Part shown: positions 17,327-26,539 of the stretch, one piece after another
How the letters are laid out: the number at the start of each line of letters is the position of its first letter
How positions within the stretch are numbered: position 1 is the first letter of the stretch
Assembly (NCBI RefSeq): GCF_002161065.1
Contig: NZ_NFLV01000021.1
Coordinates: forward strand, 1-55,088
Direction of reading: 5' to 3'
Source: Eubacterium sp. An11
Lineage (GTDB): Bacteria; Bacillota; Clostridia; Lachnospirales; Lachnospiraceae
DNA length: 55,088 nt
Notes under the pieces: generated by a model
Told to the model about the DNA's origin: nothing
Database searches by the model: none
The model's input: the letters and a program-made list of their open reading frames with translations, nothing else
Position numbers and translations under genes: made by a program

Positions 17327-18163
17327 TCAATGGCGGCCTCCTCCGCCGCCATGTCCGTTGCTTCCGCCGATGGAGCCTCCACCTCCTCCGTGTCCGCCGG
17401 AATCATGATCCGTCTCAATCTTCTGCCTTGTCACATGGGAGCGAAGGAAAATATCCTGCCGCTGGTTGATTTTCACTCCTCCTTCCGGCACGTAGGTGGA
17501 TCGTCCCGTTGTTGCTTTTCCTTTATTGCCAATGAGATTGCAGGCGGCAAAAATACCGGCAGCCACCAGAGCGATCAGCAGCAGCCAGATATTTCCGATA
17601 CGAAAATGACACAGGTTGAGATTCTGCATCTCCGCAGCAGCCGTCTCAATCATGGTCTCATAAGCGCCATACGGATCTTCATTGACCGTCTCATTGGTTC
17701 TGTCAATGACAAACTGAATCGTGCGGTCATCCAGCTTTTCCGTTACTTTTCCTGTTGTACACAGCCAGCAGTACCCGGTCGCCCAGTTATCCACATAAAT
17801 CATCCCGTCTCCATTGGGATGATTCCAGCCAAATTTATATTCTTCGTAATAGCTCTGGGCGTAATCCCGGATGGCATAATAATCGTCAATTTCGGGATCC
17901 CGGATGGTGAGCAGTACGATATCCGCACCGATCATTTCTTCCTTTTTCGATAAAAGCTGCAGCAGATCGGCCTCCTGCGCATCAGTCAGTACATTTGCCT
18001 CATCAAATATCCTTTCTTCCGTCAGACACTGGGTATTGGTCCGGGCTTCTTTCGACGCCATCATTCCCTGAAATACGCCGTATTTGAGAAACAGTCCCAG
18101 TCCGCCCAGCACCAGGCCTGCGATGAGGATTCCCAGCGCAACATTCCGATATGTCTTATTCAT
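17327..18163 (-). CDS. TPM-domain membrane protein with Gly/His-rich tail
   Basis: A 278-residue protein with an N-terminal membrane anchor (residues 8-28), an extracytoplasmic TPM domain (about 50-185, starting RIFDEANVLTDAQEADLLQLL), a second membrane helix (about 195-215), and a cytoplasmic tail ending in Gly/His/Ser repeats. TPM domains occur in YgcG-like proteins and in photosystem II repair factors; their role in Firmicutes is unclear. Its ATG directly follows the TAA of the zinc-ribbon gene (TAAATG), so the pair is translationally coupled and likely works together at the membrane. Confidence 0.85.
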   Translation of the reverse strand: MNKTYRNVALGILIAGLVLGGLGLFLKYGVFQGMMASKEARTNTQCLTEERIFDEANVLTDAQEADLLQLLSKKEEMIGADIVLLTIRDPEIDDYYAIRDYAQSYYEEYKFGWNHPNGDGMIYVDNWATGYCWLCTTGKVTEKLDDRTIQFVIDRTNETVNEDPYGAYETMIETAAAEMQNLNLCHFRIGNIWLLLIALVAAGIFAACNLIGNKGKATTGRSTYVPEGGVKINQRQDIFLRSHVTRQKIETDHDSGGHGGGGGSIGGSNGHGGGGGRH

Positions 18164-19147
18164 TTACAGCACCTCCAGAAAATAACATAACATTTTCAGA
18201 AAAAAGAACACCAGCGCAAAAATCCCCGCACTCATACCGAATACCCTGGCCAGGCTGACCGGAGGCCCGCCGACAACTTTACCGGTCTGCCCGTTGATGT
18301 AGAACGGATATTCTTTCCCGTTATAGCGGTATATGTATTTCCAGACCGGCAAAAAAGCGAAAAAAGTATCTTCCACATTATTCTCTTTCTTGTCCACAAA
18401 CGGCCGGATCATGGTATAACCGGCATTCTCTTCAGCCAGATACCCCTCCGAGAAACTATCCGCTTTCTCCTCAGCCCTCGGCCGGAGAGCCTCGCTGTCC
18501 TGCTCATAAACATCCGCCTGAAAACCAGACAGATATTCCGGTGTGAAGTCCCCTAACTCGCCATATTGATAAGGCTCCAGCAGATCCATCATCCCGTCCT
18601 CCATGGCGACAGAGGCATCCACCGGGATCTTATCATATTCCACCTCAAAATCCCGGACCAGGCGGTAAATTCTGGTCTCCGTGATCTCATAGTCACCCTC
18701 ACGCCAGGTCCGCACCCGGTCTCCTTCTCCCTCAAAATGGATATGACTGCGGAAGTCATACATCCAGAAAGGTACATAAATTCCTTCCATGGATTCAAGG
18801 CTCGCCGCCGAACAGAAATTGGACGGCAGAAACAACTTGCCGGAAAAAGTTTCCTGCAGTTTTTCCGCCGCCTGATGTTTGTCCATGCCAAACGGAAGAA
18901 GCAGACGCGGATGATAGTCTCCTTCCATCCTGTCCTCCAGAATATGAAAGGTCTGACAGTAAGGACACCGGCAGGCAAGAGTATATTCTGTCGTCTCAAT
19001 CTGTCCGCCGCAATTGCTGCATATGTGGATTTCTTTCTGCGGAATCTCCTGCTGACTTTCCTCGCTGCCGCAGCTTTCACATATCATCTTCTTTTTTTCG
19101 GGATGATATGTTACATTTCCTCCACAGTTCTTACAACGATAAAACAT
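18164..19147 (-). CDS. Zinc-ribbon membrane protein of unknown function
   Basis: A 327-residue protein with two N-terminal zinc ribbons: CKNCG...CESCG (about 5-26) and CSNCG...CPYC (about 43-64). A long middle domain rich in aromatic residues follows (IYVPFWMYDF, AFLPVWKYIY, GKEYPFYINGQTGKVVG), then a C-terminal membrane helix (about 300-320). The layout resembles TFIIB-type zinc-ribbon membrane proteins often found next to TPM or phage-shock genes. The ATG at 19147 has GGGGAGG six bases upstream; the longer frame to 19201 is not needed. Function is unknown. Confidence 0.8.
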   Translation of the reverse strand: MFYRCKNCGGNVTYHPEKKKMICESCGSEESQQEIPQKEIHICSNCGGQIETTEYTLACRCPYCQTFHILEDRMEGDYHPRLLLPFGMDKHQAAEKLQETFSGKLFLPSNFCSAASLESMEGIYVPFWMYDFRSHIHFEGEGDRVRTWREGDYEITETRIYRLVRDFEVEYDKIPVDASVAMEDGMMDLLEPYQYGELGDFTPEYLSGFQADVYEQDSEALRPRAEEKADSFSEGYLAEENAGYTMIRPFVDKKENNVEDTFFAFLPVWKYIYRYNGKEYPFYINGQTGKVVGGPPVSLARVFGMSAGIFALVFFFLKMLCYFLEVL

Positions 19148-19297
19148 AATTTCCTCCCCGGATATCATATATCCTGTTCTCCGGCATAAACTGTAATACA
19201 TTTTTGCAGGCCGACTCTCTCCACTGCCGCCGGCGCCCTGATCCGCCGCAAACCGCAGACGATATTACAGCCGGCTTTTCCTGAAAGGAGGATTCCT

Positions 19298-20449
19298 TTG
19301 AAAAAATATATTACTGCCTTATGCCTGTTTCTTTTGTTTATCCTGTCTCCTTATCATACCATAAATTTGCGTTCAGCGGAAACACCTTCGGGACTTTATG
19401 CCAAAGCCGCCATTCTGATGGATGGGACAAATCAGCGGGTCCTATTTGGAAAAGAAGAAAAAATAGAACTGCCTATGGCAAGCACCACCAAAATCATGAC
19501 CTGCCTATACACTCTGGAACACGGCAATCTCTCAGATGTCGTTACCTTTTCTGAAAGAGCCGCTTCCGCTCCCAAGGTACATCTGGGTGCTAAAGAAGGC
19601 AGTCAGTTCCTTTTATCAGATCTTCTCTACGCCCTCATGCTGGAGTCCTACAATGACGCCGCCGTGGCTATTGCCGAGCATCTGGGCGGTTCCGTGGAGG
19701 CCTTCTGTCAGGCCATGACCGAAGAAGCCCGTTCCTACGGCTGCTATCAGACTTCCTTCGAGACCCCCAATGGTCTGGACAGCGACAATCATTATACCAC
19801 CTGCTACGATCTGGCCATCCTCACCTGTCATGCTCTGAACAATAAAAATTTCCGCAGCATCATCCGGGAACCTTCCTACACCATCAAGGAAATCACCAGC
19901 GGCCAGACCTATTCTCTGAACAACAAAGACGCTTTCCTCACCTCTTATCCCGGCGCCATCGGCGTCAAAACCGGTTTCACCAACAACGCCGGCTACTGTT
20001 TCGTAGGTGCCGTGGAAACCGACGACCGTCTGCTCATCTCCGTAGTGCTGGGCAGCGGCTGGCCACCCAACCGCAGCTATAAATGGAAGGATACCCGCAA
20101 ACTCATGGATTACGGCATGGAGAATTTTGAAAATGTGACCATATCCCTGGGCGACAGCGTTCCCGGGCAGCTTCCTGTGGAACACGGGCAGGCTAAAATC
20201 TGCGACATCAGCCAGCCCGGCACCGCCACCCTTCTTCTGAATCCGGAAGAAGAACAGGCCGTCTGCACCACCGACCTTCTTCCCTGCCTGGACGCCCCCG
20301 TCCGCCAGGGAGATTCCGTCGGCACCGTGACACTGTCCATCAACGAAGAAACCTACCGGACATACCCCGTGACAGCGGCTGCCAGCGTAAAACGCATCAA
20401 CTACCGCTGGTGCCTGGAGAGGCTGGTGAGGGAGTATTTTTATAGATAA
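19298..20449 (+). CDS. dacF: D-alanyl-D-alanine carboxypeptidase (PBP5 type)
   Basis: Trims the terminal D-Ala of peptidoglycan stem peptides outside the cell. The 383-residue protein has a signal peptide (1-28), the serine nucleophile in MASTTKIMT (SxxK), SYN in MLESYNDAA, and KTG in IGVKTGFTNNAGY. A PBP5 C-terminal beta domain follows from about residue 280. The start is a TTG at 19298 preceded by AAAGGAGG at ideal spacing. Its stop codon is immediately followed by a structured repeat (20450). DacF or DacB-like naming is provisional. Confidence 0.93.
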   Translation: MKKYITALCLFLLFILSPYHTINLRSAETPSGLYAKAAILMDGTNQRVLFGKEEKIELPMASTTKIMTCLYTLEHGNLSDVVTFSERAASAPKVHLGAKEGSQFLLSDLLYALMLESYNDAAVAIAEHLGGSVEAFCQAMTEEARSYGCYQTSFETPNGLDSDNHYTTCYDLAILTCHALNNKNFRSIIREPSYTIKEITSGQTYSLNNKDAFLTSYPGAIGVKTGFTNNAGYCFVGAVETDDRLLISVVLGSGWPPNRSYKWKDTRKLMDYGMENFENVTISLGDSVPGQLPVEHGQAKICDISQPGTATLLLNPEEEQAVCTTDLLPCLDAPVRQGDSVGTVTLSINEETYRTYPVTAAASVKRINYRWCLERLVREYFYR

Positions 20450-21063
20450 GGAGTAAATTTCTTTGCAACCCATAGAAGGCTGCTTTACCGAAGACAAGTC
20501 ATTTATAAAAGTTTTCCTCCTCCACTTCGGCAGGCTGACACCTGGCTGTATCTCATCAATATAAATCAGACGCCTGCGCTCACAGTCGTCGTCAAACCAT
20601 ATCAATGACTTGTCTTCTCCAAATGCAGTCTACGTGCATAGAAATTTACAAGAATCCTGTGCTACGTTGGTCAAAACAGTTAGTTATGGCAACATGCGGC
20701 CACTCTGATTTTATAATCTAAAGCAATATCTGTGCAGGCAGCGATAACCTGGTGAGCGAGCCATTCAGGTAGCTTTGCAGTCGTTTTGAATCAGGTGATT
20801 TTGCTATAATCCGGGTAATGCAGACAACAGGGATTTGCGGCATAGTTTGAGGCTGATAGAAAAACGTATCGGGAAAGATCGACGACGACTGTGAGTGCAG
20901 GCGTTTCTGGTAGTCATAAAAGGGGCATAGTTGTCAGCCTGCCGAAGTGGAGGAGGAGACTTCCCTGACTACGTTTTTCTATGGTACATACAAAGCGCAA
21001 ATCCCGTCTGTTCATCCATACCCGGATCATTTCAAGACCTTTAAATTCAAATCGACAAATCCC
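20450..21063. repeat. Composite structured element E1 (module A, linker, module C)
   Basis: It begins GGAGTAAATTTC directly after the dacF-like TAA and ends ACAAATCCC. Module A (20450-20649) has the arm GAAGACAAGTCATTTAT (20490-20506) pairing with ATCAATGACTTGTCTTC (20601-20617), and core pieces CCTCCACTTCGGCAGGCTG (20519-20537) and CAGACGCCTGCGCTCACAG (20567-20585). Module C repeats the core inverted: GACGACTGTGAGTGCAGGCG (20884-20903) and CCTGCCGAAGTGGAGGAGG (20939-20957). Its arms are GAAAAACGTA (20859-20868) and TACGTTTTTC (20970-20979), with outer GGGATTTGCGG (20830-20840) against GCGCAAATCCC (20995-21005). No protein of note is encoded. Confidence 0.9.
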
Positions 21064-21071
21064 ACCTCTCA

Positions 21072-21108
21072 TAAAAATACTCCCGCAGGTCCTCACCCGC
21101 GGGAGTAT
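21072..21108 (-). terminator. Intrinsic terminator after glgA
   Basis: A 10-bp stem, ATACTCCCGC/GCGGGAGTAT (21077-21086 and 21099-21108), is followed on the minus strand by TTTTTATG. It lies 45 bases past the glgA stop and abuts element E1. Confidence 0.9.
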
Positions 21109-21153
21109 ATATTTTATGTTCTTTTATGAATGGCGATAAAAAACAGCCGTCTC

Positions 21154-22605
21154 CTATCTTCCGATCAGCGTATTATACAGCTCTTCGTAACGTTTCTTGG
21201 AAACACCCCAGGACAGGTCTTTCTTCATGCCTCTCTTGACCATGTTATCCCAGACCTTCTTCTGTTCGAAGAAAATGTACTTGCTGTAGTTGATGACATT
21301 CACCATGTCATCTCCATTATAATTGGTGAAAGAGAATCCATCTCCGGTATCCTCAAACTCATTCAGCGGTTCCACCGTATCTTTCAGTCCACCCGTCTCT
21401 CTCACGATCGGAACGGTTCCATAGCGGAAAGCGATAATCTGTGTCAGTCCGCAAGGTTCAAAGAGGGACGGCATCAGAAATGCATCCGCTGCAGCATATA
21501 ATTTATGTGCCAGATCATCGGAGTAAAGGATATTGGCAGATACTTTGTTCGGATAACGATATGCATAATAGCGGAACATATCCTCGTATCTCTGCTCGCC
21601 GGTACCAATGACAACCAGCTGTGTATTATCGTCTACGATTCTTTCCATACCATACTGAATGAGGTCAAGACCCTTCTGGTCTGTCAGTCTGGAAATGAGA
21701 CCGATCAAATACTTATCCGGGTTCACCTCAAGACCCAGCTCTTTCTGGATAGCCTCTTTATTGGCTGCTTTGCCTTTCTTGTAGCTGCGCACATCATAAT
21801 TGGAATAAATAGATCCGTCTGTCTTCGGATTATAGACGGTATAGTCAATACCATTCACGATACCAAACAAACTCTGATTTCTCGCACTCAGAAGGCCGTC
21901 CAGTCCCTCGCCGTAATACGGAGTCTGAATCTCCTGAGCGTAAGTATTGCTCACAGTGGTGATGAAATCAGAATAAACAATTCCACCCTTTAACATATTG
22001 GCGTCTTTCTTATATTCCAGCTTATCCGGTGTGAACAGATAATCCGGAAGTCCGGAAAGCCCCTTGATCGTCTTGATATCCCAGATACCCTGGAAACGCA
22101 GGTTATGAATGGTCATGATCGTCTTGATGCCCCAGAAGAACGGATTCGCCGCAAACTCCGTCTTCAGATATACCGGGATCAGACCTGTCTGCCAGTCGTG
22201 ACAGTGAATGATATCCGGTTTGAAATCCACAATCGGAAGAATGGATAATACTGCTTTACAGAAGAAAATGTACTTCTCCACATCTGTTCTGGTATCGGCA
22301 TATGGCTTCTCAGCGCCAAAATAATCCAGGTTGTCAATGAAATAATAGGTGATGCCATTATACTCATACTTCATAATGCCCACATGAGTATGAGGAACCA
22401 TCGGTCCTGTGCCCATGTAAAAATGTGTGACATACTGGAAAGTGTTACGGAACTTATCCGGAATACCCCGATAGTTCGGCATAATCACTCTGACATCCCA
22501 CTCATTCTTGTCAAACTCTTTTGGCAATGCCCCCACAACGTCTGCAAGTCCCCCCGTTTTCATAAACGGTACACACTCAGAAGCAGCAAATAAAATCTTC
22601 TTCAT
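21154..22605 (-). CDS. glgA: Glycogen synthase (ADP-glucose type)
   Basis: A GT5-family alpha-glucan synthase that extends glycogen from ADP-glucose. The 483-residue protein starts MKKILFAASECVPFMKTGGLADVVGALPKE, with the KxGGL nucleotide-sugar motif. It has the GT-B fold throughout, and a C-terminal domain with LIGLISRLTDQKGLDLI, MPSLFEPCGLTQIIAFRYGTVPIVRETGGLKDTV. Length is normal. AGGAGG lies seven bases before the ATG at 22605. No glgB, glgC or glgD is adjacent; the gene stands alone between two repeat elements. The 160 bases upstream contain a TACAAT -10 candidate but no clear -35. Confidence 0.97.
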   Translation of the reverse strand: MKKILFAASECVPFMKTGGLADVVGALPKEFDKNEWDVRVIMPNYRGIPDKFRNTFQYVTHFYMGTGPMVPHTHVGIMKYEYNGITYYFIDNLDYFGAEKPYADTRTDVEKYIFFCKAVLSILPIVDFKPDIIHCHDWQTGLIPVYLKTEFAANPFFWGIKTIMTIHNLRFQGIWDIKTIKGLSGLPDYLFTPDKLEYKKDANMLKGGIVYSDFITTVSNTYAQEIQTPYYGEGLDGLLSARNQSLFGIVNGIDYTVYNPKTDGSIYSNYDVRSYKKGKAANKEAIQKELGLEVNPDKYLIGLISRLTDQKGLDLIQYGMERIVDDNTQLVVIGTGEQRYEDMFRYYAYRYPNKVSANILYSDDLAHKLYAAADAFLMPSLFEPCGLTQIIAFRYGTVPIVRETGGLKDTVEPLNEFEDTGDGFSFTNYNGDDMVNVINYSKYIFFEQKKVWDNMVKRGMKKDLSWGVSKKRYEELYNTLIGR

Positions 22606-22766
22606 GGTAATCCTCCTCGAATAAAAAGTTTTCCCTTTGTTAATGTATATTCAGGATACTGCGTACGGTCACGTCCAGCTGAAATGCGCGCGGCGGTGCG
22701 TAAGTTCCTTATATTTCATTGTACAACAATTTTGCGTGAATTACTATGATAAATTAAGAAAAAATT

Positions 22767-23402
22767 GAGATTTGTAAAGATGGTAACAGCTATCTGCTCA
22801 GACAGACAATGACGCAAGGGCACATACGGATTCGCCCGTCTCGACCCTCAGTCGGACTGACCAGGGGTATTCATTGTAAAATGATTATATCAGTCCTCCC
22901 TCACAGCTCGCGGTCGAAAGCCGTATGTACCCAAAACGTCATTTGCCTGTTGAAAAGCCTTTGTTTCACCTTTACAAACATCCTGTGCTACGTTGACAAA
23001 ACAGCAGGTTATGGTTACAGACGAATCAACTGATACCCAAATTTATGGTTGTGTCTGCCTGGTATAAACCTGCAGAGCAAGCCACACAGGTAGCTCTTCT
23101 ATCGGTTTGAATTAGGTATTTTTGTTATCATCAATGGACCGTTTAAAAGTCAAAAACTGCCACAATCTGCTGTCTCGCCAGGGTAGCCAGGATTCTTTGT
23201 AAATCTCTATACACGCAGACTGCATTTGGAGAAGACGAGGTATTGATATGGTTTGACGACGACTGTGAGCGCAGGCGTCTGATTTATGTTGATGAAATAC
23301 AACCAGGTACCAGTCTGCCGAAGTGGAGGAGGAGAACTTTTATCAATACCTTGTCTTCGGTAAAGCAGCCTTCTGTGGGCTGCAAAGAGATTTACAAATC
23401 CC
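22767..23402. repeat. Composite structured element E2 (module R1, linker, module C)
   Basis: Ends are GAGATTTGTAAAG (from 22767) and TTTACAAATCCC (to 23402). The left module (22767-22983) is the inverted counterpart of E0: CGACCCTCAGTCGGACTG and CCTCCCTCACAGCTCGCGG cores, with arms CAATGACG (22807-22814) and ACATACGG (22822-22829) pairing with CCGTATGT (22921-22928) and CGTCATTTG (22937-22945). A linker like those of E1 and E3 starts near 22984 (TGCTACGTTGACAAAACAG). The right module has arms GAAGACGAGGTATTGAT (23231-23247) and ATCAATACCTTGTCTTC (23342-23358) around the core (23255-23334). The final base is shared with the hisC stop codon. Confidence 0.9.
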
Positions 23403-24457
23403 TATTTATGCAGATACTCTCTCAAAAACTCCAGAAACTTCCGCATCTCTTCGTCGGTGCCAATGGTGATTCTGAGATAATTGTCAATGCGGTCTTTGTT
23501 AAAGTAGCGCACATAAATATTTTGTTTCCGGGCAGCTTCGAAGATTTCTTTTGCCGGCACGGATTCGTGGGAAGCAAACAAAAAGTTGGCTTTGGAGTCC
23601 GGAAATGTGAAACCGAGGTCCCGCATTTCTTTTGTGAACCACTCTCTGGTGGCTATGATCTTGGCAGTGGTTTCCCGGAAATATGCGTCGTCTTCCACGG
23701 AGGCGGCTCCTAACAGGATGGACGGCTGATTCATGGTGTAGGAATTAAAAGAATATTTCACATCATGAAGGGCACGGATCAGTTCCGGAGATCCCATGGC
23801 ATAGCCGATGCGGAGTCCTGCCAGGGAGCGGGATTTGGAGAAGGTCTGCACGATCAGCAGATTCTCATAAGTGTCAAGAAGGCTCTGGGCAGTCTCGCCG
23901 CCAAAGTCGATATAAGCCTCATCGACGATGACTACCACATCCTGATTATGTTCCAGAATGTCCCGGATGCCGTCAAGGGGCATCAGAATACCTGTGGGCG
24001 CATTGGGATTCGGGAAAATCACGCCGCCGTTTTCCCCGTAATAATCTTCTCTGCGAATCTGAAATGCATCGTCCAGAGCTCTGGTTTCATAAGGAATCCG
24101 GAACAGATCTGCCCACACATCATAAAATGAGTAGGTGATATCCGGAAACAGAATCGGTTTGTCACTGTTAAAAAATGTGAGAAATGACAGCGCCAGCACG
24201 TCGTCGGAACCGACGCCCACGAATACCTGGCTGCGGTCAATACCCTTGTAGCCGGCGATGGCATCCACCAGCCGGGACGCCGCCGGATCCGGATACAGCC
24301 GGAGGTTTTCAATCCGGCTGCACATTTCCTTTACCTTCGGAGAAGGCGGATACGGATTCTCATTGGTATTTAACTTTATCACATCCGTCTCTTTCGGCTG
24401 TTCACCTGGCACATAAGGAATCACCTGACGGATATTTTTTTTCCATGCTTTCATCAT
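23402..24457 (-). CDS. hisC: Histidinol-phosphate aminotransferase
   Basis: A PLP-dependent class I/II aminotransferase that converts imidazole-acetol phosphate to histidinol phosphate. The 351-residue protein has LNTNENPYPPSPKVKE near the N-terminus, VGVGSDDVLALSF, FPNPNAPTGI, VDEAYIDFGG with the PLP Asp, and TFSKSRSLAGLRIGY with the Schiff-base Lys. Length is normal. The start at 24457 has AAGGAG. No other his gene is in the window, so it may also serve aromatic amino acid synthesis, as HisC does in some Firmicutes. Its TAG stop shares its last base with element E2. Confidence 0.92.
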   Translation of the reverse strand: MMKAWKKNIRQVIPYVPGEQPKETDVIKLNTNENPYPPSPKVKEMCSRIENLRLYPDPAASRLVDAIAGYKGIDRSQVFVGVGSDDVLALSFLTFFNSDKPILFPDITYSFYDVWADLFRIPYETRALDDAFQIRREDYYGENGGVIFPNPNAPTGILMPLDGIRDILEHNQDVVVIVDEAYIDFGGETAQSLLDTYENLLIVQTFSKSRSLAGLRIGYAMGSPELIRALHDVKYSFNSYTMNQPSILLGAASVEDDAYFRETTAKIIATREWFTKEMRDLGFTFPDSKANFLFASHESVPAKEIFEAARKQNIYVRYFNKDRIDNYLRITIGTDEEMRKFLEFLREYLHK

Positions 24458-24520
24458 TCATGCATCTCCTTGTCTTCCGGTAATATCACCTGCACACGCA
24501 GGTTTCCGGAATTATTCCGA

Positions 24521-25600
24521 TCATCCCTGCATTTCCTGTAATTTACTCAGTTTCGCAGCCTGGTCCGCTGCTGTGAGGCTGTCGATGATCTCATCCAGAT
24601 CACCATTTAAGATGCTCTCCAGTTTGTGAAGAGTCAATTTGATTCTGTGATCGGTGACACGTCCCTGAGGGAAGTTATACGTACGGATTTTTTCCGCCCG
24701 GTCTCCGGTACCGATCTGGCTCTTTCTAAGTTCCGCCTCCGCATCGTGGGCCTTGGCAGATTCCATCTCGTAAAGTCTCGCACGAAGCACCTTGATGGCC
24801 TTCTCTTTATTCTTAAGCTGGGATTTCTCATCCTGGCAGGACACAACGATTCCGGTAGGAATGTGTGTCAGACGGACCGCCGAGTCGGTGGTGTTGACAC
24901 ACTGTCCGCCGTTACCGGACGCACGGAATACATCAAACCGGCAGTCATTCATATCCAGATGCACATCCACCTCTTCGGCCTCCGGCATGATAGCCACTGT
25001 AATGGTGGACGTGTGGATTCTTCCGCCGGACTCTGTTGCCGGAATCCTCTGCACCCGATGTACGCCACTCTCGTACTTCAGACGGGAGTAAGCGCCATGT
25101 CCGGTGATCATAAAGGAAACTTCCTTAAAACCTCCGATTCCATTCTCATTGACATCGATAAACTCTGTCTTCCACCGTTTGGACTCCGCATAAGACTTAT
25201 ACATACGATAAATTTCCGCCGCGAAAAGCGCCGCCTCATCGCCGCCGGCTCCCGCACGGATTTCCACGATAACGTTCTTGTCATCGTTCGGGTCCTTCGG
25301 CAGAAGAAGGATCTTCAGCTCTTCCTCACATCTTGCCTCAGCCGCCTTGGCATCGGACAGTTCTTCCTTTAACATTTCGCGCATTTCTTCATCGTTCTCA
25401 GCTTCCAGCATCTCCACGCTGTCCTCGATGGTCTGCTTCGCATCTTTGTATTCATTATATTTCTCTACAATGGGCGTCAACTCATTCTGTTCTTTCATAA
25501 GATTACGGAATCTCGTCTGATCATTGACCACGTCCGGTTCACTGAGTTCTTCCATGACCTCTTCCAGACGTTTTACCAAATCTTCCAATCTGTCAAACAT
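24521..25600 (-). CDS. prfA: Peptide chain release factor 1
   Basis: Releases peptides at UAA and UAG. The 359-residue protein has the helical N-terminal domain, the anticodon-mimic loop region, and the catalytic GGQ in [17 protein letters not shown]. It ends with the standard [10 protein letters not shown] segment. The frame is open to 25756, but [14 protein letters not shown] at 25600 is the family start and has AGGAGG six bases upstream. It follows prmC, the enzyme that methylates its GGQ glutamine, by 73 bases. Confidence 0.98.
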   Translation of the reverse strand: MFDRLEDLVKRLEEVMEELSEPDVVNDQTRFRNLMKEQNELTPIVEKYNEYKDAKQTIEDSVEMLEAENDEEMREMLKEELSDAKAAEARCEEELKILLLPKDPNDDKNVIVEIRAGAGGDEAALFAAEIYRMYKSYAESKRWKTEFIDVNENGIGGFKEVSFMITGHGAYSRLKYESGVHRVQRIPATESGGRIHTSTITVAIMPEAEEVDVHLDMNDCRFDVFRASGNGGQCVNTTDSAVRLTHIPTGIVVSCQDEKSQLKNKEKAIKVLRARLYEMESAKAHDAEAELRKSQIGTGDRAEKIRTYNFPQGRVTDHRIKLTLHKLESILNGDLDEIIDSLTAADQAAKLSKLQEMQG

Positions 25601-25673
25601 ACTGTACCTCCTGTTTGTTATCTTTATCATAAAATCATAGCATAAAAAATATGCTGCAGTGTCCGGCGAAACG

Positions 25674-26537
25674 CTAAGGCTCCACATTTTCCGGCCAGCG
25701 CCCCACGGCAATCCGGTCAAGCCCCGCCAGATCCTTTTTAATCTCCGTATTCTCAAAGCCCTGCTCTCTCAATATAGAAAGAAGGTCCTCTCCCTGCTCC
25801 TGTCCAATCTCAAAAATCAGCCAGCCGCCGGGCCGGAGATAGCCCACAGCATCCTCCGCTATGGCGCGGTAAAAATACAAGCCGTCTTCTGTGCCGTCCA
25901 GCGCGATTCTCGGCTCAAACTCCCTGACTTCCGGCATCAGGCCTTCAATCACCCGGGAAGGGATGTACGGCGGATTAGACAAAATGTAATCATAGGAGCC
26001 CTGTATATTTTCAAATAAATCACTCTCTATGGTCCGGACGGAAGCCCCCAGATTCCAGGCATTCTTCTTTGCCACATCCAGCGCTCCTTCCGACACATCG
26101 GAAAGAGTAACCTCCGCCTCCGGGCAGAGCAGCTTCACGCTGATGCCAATGCATCCGCTGCCGGTGCAAATATCCAGCACCTGACAGGATGCCTGCTCAC
26201 GCAGCGTCTGACGTATCTTTTTCACCGCCAGTTCCACCAGGCACTCGGTATCCTGCCTCGGAATCAGCACTCTCTCATCGACCTCAAAGGTATATCCCAT
26301 AAATTCACAGCTCCCCATGAGATACTGCAGAGGGACCCGGCGCTCTCTTTCTCTGAGCACCTCATTGAGGGACATCCACGCCTTGTCCGGGATCTCCCGG
26401 TCAGGATCCATAAAATACTCTGCCCGGCCGATGCCCAGCTTCCATTCCAGAAGCATCCAGACCTCATATTCAAAATCTTCGATTTCTGCTTTTTGTAAGC
26501 GCTTCTGTATTTTTTCTCTGACTTCTTTTACCGTCAT
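25674..26537 (-). CDS. prmC: Peptide chain release factor N5-glutamine methyltransferase
   Basis: Methylates the glutamine of the GGQ motif in release factors using S-adenosylmethionine. The 287-residue protein has the HemK N-terminal helical domain, the SAM motif [15 protein letters not shown] (about 150) and the catalytic NPPYIPS. It begins two bases after the stop of the yqhQ-like gene, with GGAGG overlapping that gene's end, and precedes its substrate gene prfA, an arrangement common in Firmicutes. Confidence 0.96.
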   Translation of the reverse strand: MTVKEVREKIQKRLQKAEIEDFEYEVWMLLEWKLGIGRAEYFMDPDREIPDKAWMSLNEVLRERERRVPLQYLMGSCEFMGYTFEVDERVLIPRQDTECLVELAVKKIRQTLREQASCQVLDICTGSGCIGISVKLLCPEAEVTLSDVSEGALDVAKKNAWNLGASVRTIESDLFENIQGSYDYILSNPPYIPSRVIEGLMPEVREFEPRIALDGTEDGLYFYRAIAEDAVGYLRPGGWLIFEIGQEQGEDLLSILREQGFENTEIKKDLAGLDRIAVGRWPENVEP

Positions 26538-26539
26538 GT

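Noticed and set aside
19616-20605. 329-residue minus-strand open frame
   Set aside because: Antisense to the D,D-carboxypeptidase and running into element E1; no family features.
23243-23713. 156-residue plus-strand open frame over element E2 and hisC
   Set aside because: The start lies in non-coding repeat DNA and the rest is antisense to hisC; the similar reading in E1 reflects repeat homology, not coding.
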